NCBI GenBank assembly: GCA_023136715.1
Contig: JAGLQT010000179.1
Coordinates: 1 to 13,697, forward strand
Direction: 5' to 3'
Source: Gammaproteobacteria bacterium
GTDB lineage: Bacteria > Pseudomonadota > Gammaproteobacteria > SZUA-229
Length of the DNA stretch: 13,697 nucleotides
The position numbers were made by a program, and so were the translations under genes. Positions 7,759 to 13,645 of the stretch are shown piece by piece. The notes under the pieces are model-generated. The model saw only the letters and a list, made by a program, of their open reading frames with translations. It ran no database searches and had not been told where the DNA came from. Within the stretch, counting starts at the first letter, position 1. Each line of letters opens with the position of its first letter.

Positions 7759-7772
7759 ATGATATGGATCAA
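7759..7772. promoter_or_regulatory. FNR/ANR-like box overlapping a palindrome
   Basis: The sequence ATGATatggATCAA matches the FNR/ANR consensus TTGAT-N4-ATCAA at 9 of 10 defined bases. It overlaps a perfect inverted repeat, ATGGAT-ca-ATCCAT (7764-7777). Its centre is about 70 nt upstream of the predicted start of the rightward regulator gene, within the range of class I activator sites, and about 75 nt upstream of the predicted leftward start near 7690. Oxygen control is inferred; a chance match to a 10-base motif is possible. Confidence 0.4.
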
Positions 7773-7819
7773 TCCATGCCTACATAATAGGCTGATATTC
7801 GTTGTATTTAATAAAAATA

Positions 7820-7844
7820 CGTTATAATCAAAAAATGTATAACG
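7820..7844. promoter_or_regulatory. Promoter -10 and inverted repeat over the regulator start (possible autoregulatory operator)
   Basis: A consensus TATAAT is at 7823-7828, only 6 nt before the ATG at 7835. A -35 candidate, TTGTAT, is at 7802-7807 with short 15-nt spacing. The 7-bp arms CGTTATA (7820-7826) and TATAACG (7838-7844) flank an 11-nt spacer holding the start codon. A protein bound here would block both polymerase and ribosome. It does not fit the 7-1-7 PerR/Fur box. Confidence 0.42.
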
Positions 7845-8266
7845 ATGTTTCCCATTTTCCGCTAGAAAAAAAAGCAGTCATGGCCTTGCTGAAAGAGCAT
7901 GGTATTACGCCTACTCGTCAGCGTCTTGAAATTGCCTACCATCTTTTTCAGAAGCAGCAGCATGTGTCAGCTGATCATATTCTGGAAGAAGTGAATGCAT
8001 TAGGCAATGCCGTTTCAAGGGCGACAGTGTACAACACCATGGCTTTGTTGACGAGAAAAGGCCTGGTGCGAGAAGTGTTGATTGACCGTGAGCGTGTTTT
8101 CTACGACTCCAATAATCATCCTCATCATCATTTTTATAATGTCGATACGGGTGAGCTGAGTGATATTGAAGATAGTGCTGATATCGATGTGGCGAATATT
8201 CCCGGATTGCCAGAAGGTCTTCGTGTTGTTGATACGGATGTGGTGATTAAAGTATCACAACGATAG
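7835..8266 (+). CDS. Fur-family transcriptional regulator, Irr-like, without CxxC zinc motifs
   Basis: A 143-aa Fur-superfamily repressor. The winged helix covers about residues 10-85: LLKEHGITPTRQRLEIAYHLF, then HVSADHILEEVN, and the recognition helix VSRATVYNTMALLTRKGLVREV. The dimerisation part holds the His-rich HPHHHFYNVDTGELSDIED. Where Fur, Zur and PerR have Cys pairs for structural zinc, this protein has none; there is no Cys in the frame at all. The HHHF stretch resembles the haem/metal region of Irr proteins. A role in iron, haem or peroxide response is inferred from the family. I place the start at the ATG at 7835. It has no Shine-Dalgarno and lies about 7 nt after a TATAAT, so a leaderless mRNA is likely. 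A TTG at 7802 is the only longer in-frame start. A strong terminator follows. Confidence 0.85.
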   Translation: MYNDVSHFPLEKKAVMALLKEHGITPTRQRLEIAYHLFQKQQHVSADHILEEVNALGNAVSRATVYNTMALLTRKGLVREVLIDRERVFYDSNNHPHHHFYNVDTGELSDIEDSADIDVANIPGLPEGLRVVDTDVVIKVSQR

Positions 8267-8294
8267 CTACTAGCGTTTTTGTTAGATTGTAAGG

Positions 8295-8316
8295 GCCTGT
8301 TTTTACAGGCTTTTTT
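8295..8316 (+). terminator. Intrinsic terminator after the Fur-family gene
   Basis: The stem GCCTGT (8295-8300) and ACAGGC (8305-8310) has a TTTT loop and is followed directly by six T residues (8311-8316). It ends the regulator transcript 29 nt after its stop codon, so the downstream flavoprotein needs its own promoter. Confidence 0.9.
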
Positions 8317-8370
8317 GTTGCTGTTGATATAATCAGCCTGGTGCTTGATATTGTGATGTCTGGATGGCTC

Positions 8371-8400
8371 TGGTCATTAGCCAGGCACATCCGTTATAGT
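8371..8400 (+). promoter_or_regulatory. Candidate promoter of the flavoprotein gene
   Basis: TGGTCA (8371-8376, 4 of 6 to the -35 consensus) and TATAGT (8395-8400, 5 of 6 to the -10) are 18 nt apart. The transcript would start about 25 nt before the ATG at 8432, which has a good AGGAG Shine-Dalgarno. A small repeat, GGCT and AGCC, overlaps the -35. Confidence 0.5.
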
Positions 8401-8431
8401 TCAAATTTTAAAGAAACATTAGGAGTTAATC

Positions 8432-9826
8432 ATGCCCAGAGAGGTTGATGTCGCCATTATTGGTGCTGGTAGTGCGGGTTTGTTCGCGCTTTCACAGGTG
8501 CGAAAGCAAACCGATAGCTATGTATTAATTGATGGTGGTGAACTGGGTACGACCTGTGCGCGTGTTGGCTGTATGCCCTCGAAAGTATTGATACAGGTAG
8601 CTGAAGATTTTCATCGTAGAAAGATTTTTGAGCGTGAAGGTATTGAAGGCGCTGTGGCTCTCAAGGTTGATATTCCTGAAGCCATGGAGCATGTGCAGGA
8701 TTTGCGCGATACTTTTGTTGATAGAACGCTCGGTGTTACTGACCATATGGATGAGGGCCATTTGCTGGAAGCCAATGCCCGGTTTATTTCGGAAGACACA
8801 CTTGAGGTAAATGGCGAGGAAATTCGAGCAAAGAAAATCATTATTGCGACCGGTTCAACGCCTGTTATTCCCGCAGCATGGCGGTCCTGCGCTGAACATG
8901 TCCTGACTACCGACGAGATTTTTGAACTGGAAGATTTGCCCACATCGATGGCAGTGGTAGGGCTGGGTTCGATTGGTCTGGAAATAGGGCAGGCACTGAG
9001 TCGGCTGGGCGTAGCCGTTACCGGTATCGATCAAATTGAAACTGTGGCCAAGTTAGCGGATTCAGTGGTGAGTGATCTGGCGATTGAAGCCATTGGCAAG
9101 GAATTCCCCCTATGGCTGGGTGCGGTCGCTAATCTGGAAATGCAGGACGGCGCTGTCAAAGTCAGTTGTGGCGATCAATCGGTGGTGGTTGAAAAAGTAC
9201 TGGCCAGTCTGGGCAGAAGGCCGAATCTGGATAAGCTGGGGCTGGAAAATTTATCCATCGATCTCGATGATCGCGGCATCCCCGTTTACGACCCGCACAC
9301 CATGCAAGTAGGTAATTCTTCAATCTTTATAGCCGGTGATGTCAATGCCGATCGTGCTTTGTTGCACGAAGCAGGCCACGAAGGGCGAGTAGCGGGTTAT
9401 AACGCTGTGCATGAGAACATCGCTGCATTTAAACGTAAAACTTTTTTGGGTATTACCTTTTGTGACCCCAATATTGCCACGGTGGGTGCTCAGCTCGATG
9501 AGTTGAATGAAGCTGAAATTGCTATCGGAGAAATTCAGTTTGGCCCAGTTGGCCGTGCTTTGATTATGGCTAAAAATCGTGGTGTATTGCGCGTGTATGC
9601 CAATAAGGCTGATGGTCGATTACTGGGTGCGGCGATGGCCTGTGTGAAGGCGGAAAATTTAGCGCATCTACTGGCCTGGTCGATACAGCAGGGTTTAAGT
9701 GTGCAGGATTTGTTGAAAATGCCTTTCTACCACCCTGTTATCGAAGAGGCGCTGCAAGCTGCGTTATACAATGCATTGGGCCAGCTCGATGTTAAAGAAG
9801 AGTTGGTAGAGCTGGAAAAGCTATAG
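8432..9826 (+). CDS. Dihydrolipoyl dehydrogenase-like FAD/NAD(P) disulfide oxidoreductase
   Basis: A 464-aa class I pyridine-nucleotide disulfide oxidoreductase (COG1249 type). The FAD-binding Rossmann motif GAGSAG is at 11-16, the redox-active disulfide C42-ARVG-C47 follows GTT, the NAD(P) motif GLGSIG is at 177-182 and the second FAD motif AGDVN at 301-305. The dimerisation domain carries H434-P435 and E439, the His-Glu pair that activates the thiol in this family. The core GTTCARVGCMPSK departs from the GGTCLNVGCIPSK of pyruvate/2-oxoglutarate dehydrogenase E3 enzymes, and the usual HAHP is reduced to YHP. No E1/E2 or lipoyl-domain gene is near. It is clearly an active-type flavoenzyme, but the substrate (lipoyl group, another disulfide, or NAD(P)H oxidant) is unknown. 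It is monocistronic by context: a terminator lies before it and a convergent gene after it. Confidence 0.88.
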   Translation: MPREVDVAIIGAGSAGLFALSQVRKQTDSYVLIDGGELGTTCARVGCMPSKVLIQVAEDFHRRKIFEREGIEGAVALKVDIPEAMEHVQDLRDTFVDRTLGVTDHMDEGHLLEANARFISEDTLEVNGEEIRAKKIIIATGSTPVIPAAWRSCAEHVLTTDEIFELEDLPTSMAVVGLGSIGLEIGQALSRLGVAVTGIDQIETVAKLADSVVSDLAIEAIGKEFPLWLGAVANLEMQDGAVKVSCGDQSVVVEKVLASLGRRPNLDKLGLENLSIDLDDRGIPVYDPHTMQVGNSSIFIAGDVNADRALLHEAGHEGRVAGYNAVHENIAAFKRKTFLGITFCDPNIATVGAQLDELNEAEIAIGEIQFGPVGRALIMAKNRGVLRVYANKADGRLLGAAMACVKAENLAHLLAWSIQQGLSVQDLLKMPFYHPVIEEALQAALYNALGQLDVKEELVELEKL

Positions 9827-9852
9827 TTTTATCGACTTGGTAGTATGAAACT

Positions 9853-9876
9853 GAAATCAGCTATTAGCTGAATTTC
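9853..9876. terminator. Imperfect hairpin between convergent genes
   Basis: GAAATCAGCT and AGCTGAATTTC form a stem of about 10 bp with one bulged base and a 3-nt loop, in the 92-nt gap between the flavoprotein gene and the convergent mini-protein gene. No T-run follows on either strand, so termination strength is uncertain. Confidence 0.4.
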
Positions 9877-9918
9877 GATCCTGCTTTTGTTCTTGTATTG
9901 GTCTTTGGGCTGTATTAC

Positions 9919-10104
9919 TTATTGAACTGTGGAGACAAGAAAAGCGATAAAGGCCACGAGTGCGGCGGTAAGTAACAGTACCGTGCCCCAATGTTTTTCT
10001 TCAGCGTTTTTGCTGCGTTCCATGGCAGGTTTAATGCTGGGAAAAATGTAGGCCAGGAAAAGTAGCCCCATTACCGCCATTAATATTTTTTGCCAAAGAT
10101 CCAT
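9919..10104 (-). CDS. Two-TM mini-protein, unknown
   Basis: A 61-aa protein with two hydrophobic helices (about 4-22 and 41-60) joined by a basic/acidic loop (KPAMERSKNAEEKHW), so most likely a small inner-membrane hairpin protein. I recognise no named family. It is real by context: a TAGGA Shine-Dalgarno overlaps the stop codon of the upstream cupin gene, 11 nt separate the frames, and the composition is typical of membrane proteins. Co-expression with the cupin is expected. Function is unknown. Confidence 0.75.
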   Translation of the reverse strand: MDLWQKILMAVMGLLFLAYIFPSIKPAMERSKNAEEKHWGTVLLLTAALVAFIAFLVSTVQ

Positions 10105-10115
10105 AAGTTTTTTTC

Positions 10116-10391
10116 CTAATCAAATTTATAGTGTTTTTCGATGTCTTCGACAATGTCCCAGACGCACTTCATGCCCTTGGGGAAAGTTACCATGTCACCA
10201 CGCTCGATGGTAATAGCCTCTTTGCCTTCAGGTGTAATGATGGCTTTGCCTTCAACGATATAACAGGTTTCAGTCTTATCATATTCCCAGTCAAACTTAG
10301 AGATCTCCTTAGTCCAGACTGGCCAGTCATCAACGTACAACACATCGAGTTTGATGGGTGTTACATGGTGCTCAATGATAATATCATTCAT
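10116..10391 (-). CDS. Small single-domain cupin protein (Cupin_3-like)
   Basis: A 91-aa single cupin barrel. The pattern W-x-K-E-x-x-x-F-D-W-x-Y-D-K-T-E-T-C-Y-I-V-E-G, then AIITPEG, ITIERGDMVTFPKGMKCVWDI and a terminal HYKFD, fits the Cupin_3 (DUF861) group, seen in ureidoglycine aminohydrolase-like and EutQ-like proteins. The usual metal-binding HxH of classic cupins is replaced by Y-D-K-T-E-T, as is common in this group, so enzymatic activity is uncertain. The start codon has only a weak GAG upstream, and a TATAAT lies 44 nt upstream on the minus strand. It precedes the two-TM mini-protein and is divergent from the thioredoxin gene. Confidence 0.82.
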   Translation of the reverse strand: MNDIIIEHHVTPIKLDVLYVDDWPVWTKEISKFDWEYDKTETCYIVEGKAIITPEGKEAITIERGDMVTFPKGMKCVWDIVEDIEKHYKFD

Positions 10392-10434
10392 AATTATTAC
10401 TCAGTCTGCTCTAATGCATCGATAATTTGAATCG

Positions 10435-10440
10435 ATTATA
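10435..10440 (-). promoter_or_regulatory. Candidate -10 element for the cupin/mini-protein pair
   Basis: The minus strand reads TATAAT, predicting a leader of about 37 nt. Two copies of the self-complementary ATCGAT (10418-10423, 10431-10436) lie at and just downstream of the -10 and could form an operator or be chance. No strong -35 is seen. Confidence 0.38.
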
Positions 10441-10473
10441 CGCAGTTAACACCATTTCATACAGAGGATATCT

Positions 10474-10842
10474 ATGCTGCACCCGCACGGAGAAGACAGC
10501 CATATTTTTGCCGCAAATGTTCACGATTTTGAAGAAAAGGTCATCCAGGCATCACATCAGCAACCAGTGCTGGTGGATTTATGGGCTGAGTGGTGTTCGC
10601 CTTGTAAGGTGATTGCGCCGATCTTGCAGCAGTTTATTGCAGAGTATGAAGATGAAATCTTACTGGCAAAAGTTGAAGTCGACGAAGGCGATGGTGAAAA
10701 CATGAAACTGGCGGGGCATTATCGCGTCAGGGGATTTCCAACCATCATCCTGTTTATCGACGGTGAAGAAAAAGGCCGTTTCAGCGGTGCCAAACCGCTG
10801 TCATTTATCAGGCAATTTATGGACGAACATATCAACGCCTGA
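10474..10842 (+). CDS. Thioredoxin-fold protein with WCSPC active site
   Basis: A 122-aa single-domain thioredoxin of the cytoplasmic type, without a signal peptide. It has the buried Asp and strand VLVDLWAEW, the redox motif W40-C41-S42-P43-C44, and the cis-proline in GFPT (P89). It then has FIDGEEKGRFSGA, matching the last strands of thioredoxin, and a C-terminal helix. It departs from canonical TrxA by Ser instead of Gly in WCGPC and by a short His-rich N-terminal lead (MLHPHGEDSH). It is not the longer CnoX/YbbN type, as no TPR tail follows. A disulfide-reductase or chaperone-like role is inferred from the fold. AGAGGA at 10463-10468 gives a good ribosome binding site. The stop codon is one base from that of the convergent greB. 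Confidence 0.9.
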   Translation: MLHPHGEDSHIFAANVHDFEEKVIQASHQQPVLVDLWAEWCSPCKVIAPILQQFIAEYEDEILLAKVEVDEGDGENMKLAGHYRVRGFPTIILFIDGEEKGRFSGAKPLSFIRQFMDEHINA

Positions 10843-10843
10843 T

Positions 10844-11353
10844 TTAAACTTCGATGGGCGAATAGCTGACATCCAGAATGGTATAAAAGGCCTTGCCCTC
10901 GGGCAGCATAATCTCGAACTCGTCATCCAGTGACTTGCCGAGCAAGGCCTTGCCCATTGGTGAATCCATACTGATGTAACCCAGTTTGGGGTCGAGCTCA
11001 TCAGGGCCGACGATGCGATAAATATTTTCAATATCATTGTCATCAACGAGATGAATCCAGGCACCAAAAAAAATCTTATCCTGATCGTCGGGAATACGAT
11101 CAACTACTTTTATGCCGTCCAGGCGTTTTCTTAAGTGACGAACACGTGCATCAATCTCGCGTAATTCTTTTTTGCGATAAATGTATTCGGCATTTTCCGA
11201 GCGATCACCCTCAGCCGCTGCCGCGGATAAAGCTTTGGTGACTTCAGGGCGACGTTTAAACCAGAGAAAATCTAGCTCTTCGCTCAAGCGCTGATGGCCC
11301 TCGGGGGTAATGTATTTTGAACCCGGTATCTGAGGTGGACGGTAGCGCCCCAT
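10844..11353 (-). CDS. greB: Transcript cleavage/elongation factor GreB
   Basis: A 169-aa GreA/GreB-family factor that enters the RNA polymerase secondary channel and stimulates cleavage of backtracked RNA. The N-terminal coiled coil runs to about residue 80: YITPEGHQRLSEELDFLW, then RPEVTKALSAAAAEGDRSENAEYIYRKKELREIDARVRHLRKRL. It includes the tip residues D and E of the EGDRSENAEY loop, which hold the catalytic magnesium. The C-terminal FKBP-like domain follows (IFFGAWIHLVD, GPDELD, ISMDSPMGKALLGKSLDDEFEI, FYTILDVSY). The basic YIYRKKELREID patch and the FFGAW segment favour GreB over GreA. The length is somewhat above the 158 aa of E. coli GreB. It is monocistronic and convergent with the thioredoxin gene. 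Confidence 0.93.
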   Translation of the reverse strand: MGRYRPPQIPGSKYITPEGHQRLSEELDFLWFKRRPEVTKALSAAAAEGDRSENAEYIYRKKELREIDARVRHLRKRLDGIKVVDRIPDDQDKIFFGAWIHLVDDNDIENIYRIVGPDELDPKLGYISMDSPMGKALLGKSLDDEFEIMLPEGKAFYTILDVSYSPIEV

Positions 11354-11500
11354 ATTATTAGTCTCGATTATTGTAGGGCATGATTTTAGTATGAATAGAT
11401 GATGACAGGGTGATAAAAAAATTTAATGGCCATAATCTTGACTTGATAGAAGTCTGGGAGCCCAATATTTATATGAGTTTTTAGAGGTGGAGGTAATGTC

Positions 11501-11704
11501 ATGACTCACTCAAATCAGATTGAAAAAACTATTGATCGAAGAGCCAGCAGTGTTGATCGTCGCATGGCTAGTGAAAGGCGTAGTGAAGAACGTCTAAGTC
11601 AAATGAAAGGCGAATGTCGAAGCAGTATTCCGCGTAGAGATATGGATATTAACCGGGAGATGATAGAAGGTGAAATGTGGTGGAGTAGGCAGCAATTTTT
11701 CTAG
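11501..11704 (+). CDS. Small Arg/Glu-rich protein with DRR repeats, unknown
   Basis: A 67-aa hydrophilic protein whose first half repeats an arginine pair: IDRRASS, VDRRMAS, ERRSEE. The spacing is about seven then six residues, as in a charged helix with one basic stripe. The tail ends EGEMWWSRQQFF, giving an aromatic C-terminus. I do not recognise a family; similar ERR/DRR leaders occur at the front of some PilZ- or signalling-type proteins, but no such domain follows. It is likely real: a near-perfect GGAGGT (11489-11494) sits 6 nt before the ATG. TTGACT (11438) and TTGATA (11443) offer -35 candidates with a weak -10 (TATTTA, 11466). It is divergent from greB and convergent with the methyltransferase gene. 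Confidence 0.68.
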   Translation: MTHSNQIEKTIDRRASSVDRRMASERRSEERLSQMKGECRSSIPRRDMDINREMIEGEMWWSRQQFF

Positions 11705-11726
11705 TTGCCAGCTCAGTAGTGTGTGC

Positions 11727-12254
11727 TTACCAGGATTCAAGCTGGGGTAAGTTTCGAGTAATTTCAAATACGGCAATAGAGGCAGCACAAATAACATTCA
11801 TTGAGGAGTTCATACCGAGCATAGGAATGTGTACGCAGTGATCAGAAGCTTTTAACAAATCATCATTAACACCTTTGGACTCATTGCCGAGAATGAGGCA
11901 GATTTTTTCAGCAATTGCAAAATCAAAGTCCCGAATATTCGTGCTGTGTGAAGTCAGCTCGAGACTGATAATGGTGTAACCATTTATTTTGAGCTGGTTT
12001 ACAGTTTGTAAAGCATCTTGTTCGATACTATGAGAAACGCTTCTTTCGGTGAAGCGTGAAACTTTGCTGAGTTTAGTGTCAGCTGAGACGGCAGCATTAC
12101 CCGCCAGGTATAGATGTTCAATGCCCAGTGAATCACAAAGCCGAAACAGAGCGCCAATATTTTTTGTTAAGGTTATATTATCGGTAAGAATTGAAACGGG
12201 GAATTTTAATGAACTACTTTCATGGTCGTCGAAGGTAAGTTTGCGGTGCTTCAT
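11727..12254 (-). CDS. SpoU/TrmH-family RNA 2'-O-methyltransferase
   Basis: A 175-aa single-domain SPOUT methyltransferase, predicted to transfer a methyl group from SAM to a ribose 2'-OH in tRNA or rRNA. All three family motifs are present: N32-I-G-A-L-F-R38 (motif 1, with the catalytic Arg), LILGNESKGV at 120-129 (motif 2) and IPMLGMNSSMNV at 143-154 (motif 3). The last two build the trefoil-knot SAM site. There is no extra RNA-binding N-terminal domain, so it resembles the short TrmH/TrmL type; the exact target cannot be told. It is the third gene of a leftward run, starting 12 nt after the TusA-like stop. That gap is pyrimidine-rich with no Shine-Dalgarno, so translation probably depends on coupling to the gene before it. 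Confidence 0.9.
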   Translation of the reverse strand: MKHRKLTFDDHESSSLKFPVSILTDNITLTKNIGALFRLCDSLGIEHLYLAGNAAVSADTKLSKVSRFTERSVSHSIEQDALQTVNQLKINGYTIISLELTSHSTNIRDFDFAIAEKICLILGNESKGVNDDLLKASDHCVHIPMLGMNSSMNVICAASIAVFEITRNLPQLESW

Positions 12255-12266
12255 AGGGGAAGAAGT

Positions 12267-12494
12267 TTAAGCGCCAACTTTAATAAGAATAATGACTTCG
12301 CTACCCACTTCTTTAGTGTTGATAATTTGGTGTCCATTAATACGGCACCATGCTGGAATGTCACTGAGTGCACCAGGGTCGGTACAAGTGACTTCAAGGG
12401 TGTCGCCGGGCTGAAGTTCATTGACCTTATTCTGGGTTTTAATAACTGGCATGGGGCACAAACTATTTCGTGCATCAAGTTGATAATCAGACAT
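12267..12494 (-). CDS. TusA-family sulfur carrier protein
   Basis: A 75-aa TusA/SirA/YedF-type protein. The diagnostic C13-P-M-P-V motif near the N-terminus (LDARNSLCPMPVIKT) carries the persulfide Cys. The body PGDTLEVTCTDPGALSDIPAWCRINGHQI matches the family's two-layer fold, and a second Cys is at about 50. TusA proteins relay sulfane sulfur for tRNA 2-thiouridine, molybdenum cofactor or sulfur oxidation. Here it overlaps the end of the PP-loop ATPase gene by 8 nt, with an AAGGA Shine-Dalgarno inside that gene, so the sulfur donor and the thiolase-type ATPase are made together. I avoid the symbol tusA because it is one of several paralogous types. Confidence 0.9.
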   Translation of the reverse strand: MSDYQLDARNSLCPMPVIKTQNKVNELQPGDTLEVTCTDPGALSDIPAWCRINGHQIINTKEVGSEVIILIKVGA

Positions 12495-13530
12495 ACCATT
12501 CCTTTTTAATTTCTGATGCCGGCATCGGTACGATGTCGAGCATGGTTTCTTCTCCGTTAAGGCGTGTCAGTTTTACGCTAACATTTTCCGCTTCCCGGCC
12601 CTGGCTGAATCGTGCAGCAATGCGCGCGGCCTGTTTGGCATCTTCGTCACTGAGTTCACCATCGACCAGAGTTAAGGGGCCATTGTGGCTTTTGATTTCA
12701 AGGGTAGCAAACTGCTTGCGATAGCCGTTGAGGAATTTGTTCTCGCCATCTTCGCGGCTGACGATCAGTTTGTAATGCGGTTGCGGACGAATGTGACGGC
12801 CTACCTTAAGCAGCATGATGTCATCCAGCTCGTATTCTTTTTTGTTACGCGCGTGCCACAGGTCGACCAGTTTTTTGGAGTAATTTTCGTCGGTAAGGAA
12901 GCAGCAACCACCTGCTGGAGAGGCGTAATCTTCAAATCCAAATTCTTTCGCCAGCGCCATTTGGGGCTTGCGGTTACGGCCAGAGAAATCGAGTAATTTT
13001 TCTCGGTCTACCCAGCCTTCGCGTTCAGGCAGGGTGGGGGCGAGATTTTTTGCACAAAGCGGACGAAGCAGTAGGTCGTCCGCACCAGATTCACGAACGA
13101 CCACGGGAAGCAGATCTTTACGCTGTGACATTGGCCGTTGGCCGACGACTTCACCGGTGATGATGAAGTCAAAGCCATTCTCTTCCATCCATTGTTTGGC
13201 TTTGCCGACCATGAAGATTTTGCAATCTAAACACGGGTTCATGTTTGCGCCGTAGCCATGTTTGGGATTGATAACCACGTCTTTGTATTCATCGATAATA
13301 TCGAGAATGTGCAGTTTGATACCGAGCTGCTCTGCGCTCCATAAGGCGTTGTTACGCTTGGGTTTTTTCTTGTCTTTCTTGCGAATGGCATGGGTGTGTC
13401 CTTCGACGCAAAAACCGGTGTAGAAATTAATGCCTTCAACGTGGATGCCTTGCTCAATCATGAGTTTGGCGGCCAGCAGGGAATCGAGTCCGCCGGAAAT
13501 CAGGGCGACGGCTTTGCGGGGTGTGCTCAT
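12487..13530 (-). CDS. PP-loop ATPase, ThiI/MnmA-like tRNA thiolation enzyme with NFACT-R-like C-terminus
   Basis: A 347-aa adenylating enzyme. The PP-loop SGGLDS is at 12-17, followed by the alpha-hydrolase-type nucleotide fold. The pair C100-LDC-103 and the motif GGCCFLTD (C209, C210) supply cysteines for persulfide relay or for a metal/Fe-S site. The mid-region IITGEVVGQRPMSQ matches ThiI/MnmA-related enzymes that activate a tRNA base and replace oxygen by sulfur. The last 100 residues (VGRHIRPQPHYKLIVSREDGENKFL and on) resemble the RNA-binding NFACT-R (DUF814) domain. It lacks the THUMP domain of ThiI and is shorter than MnmA, so it is probably neither. It heads the operon with the TusA-like and SpoU-type genes. 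The start has a weak ribosome binding site. Confidence 0.87.
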   Translation of the reverse strand: MSTPRKAVALISGGLDSLLAAKLMIEQGIHVEGINFYTGFCVEGHTHAIRKKDKKKPKRNNALWSAEQLGIKLHILDIIDEYKDVVINPKHGYGANMNPCLDCKIFMVGKAKQWMEENGFDFIITGEVVGQRPMSQRKDLLPVVVRESGADDLLLRPLCAKNLAPTLPEREGWVDREKLLDFSGRNRKPQMALAKEFGFEDYASPAGGCCFLTDENYSKKLVDLWHARNKKEYELDDIMLLKVGRHIRPQPHYKLIVSREDGENKFLNGYRKQFATLEIKSHNGPLTLVDGELSDEDAKQAARIAARFSQGREAENVSVKLTRLNGEETMLDIVPMPASEIKKEWYV

Positions 13531-13645
13531 TCGTATTATTCAGTCTGAAGAAAAAGGACGGCTATTCTATCAGAAATTGGGTAAATTCTGCGCAAAATCG
13601 GGGCACAAAGTGCGTGCTAGCCTCGTCCGAATGCGGTTCTTGAGG

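Noticed and set aside
7630..7834. Hidden small gene in the divergent gap
   Set aside because: The gap is AT-rich, stop-rich on both strands and filled with promoter-like elements; no coding pattern was seen.
7822..7842. PerR/Fur box of the 7-1-7 type
   Set aside because: The two half sites are 11 nt apart instead of 1, so the classic box does not fit; kept only as an inverted repeat.
8328..8333. TATAAT between the terminator and the flavoprotein gene
   Set aside because: It is about 100 nt from the start codon with no -35 at a sensible distance; the TATAGT at 8395 fits better.
10131..10430. 99-codon plus-strand frame opposite the cupin gene
   Set aside because: The minus strand encodes a recognisable cupin; the opposite frame has no motif.
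12222..12509. 95-codon plus-strand frame across the TusA/SpoU junction
   Set aside because: It covers parts of two recognised minus-strand genes and has no motif or ribosome binding site.
12685..13255. Long plus-strand frames opposite the PP-loop ATPase gene
   Set aside because: They are mirror-frame shadows of a well-conserved gene, with no ribosome binding site and no recognisable protein.
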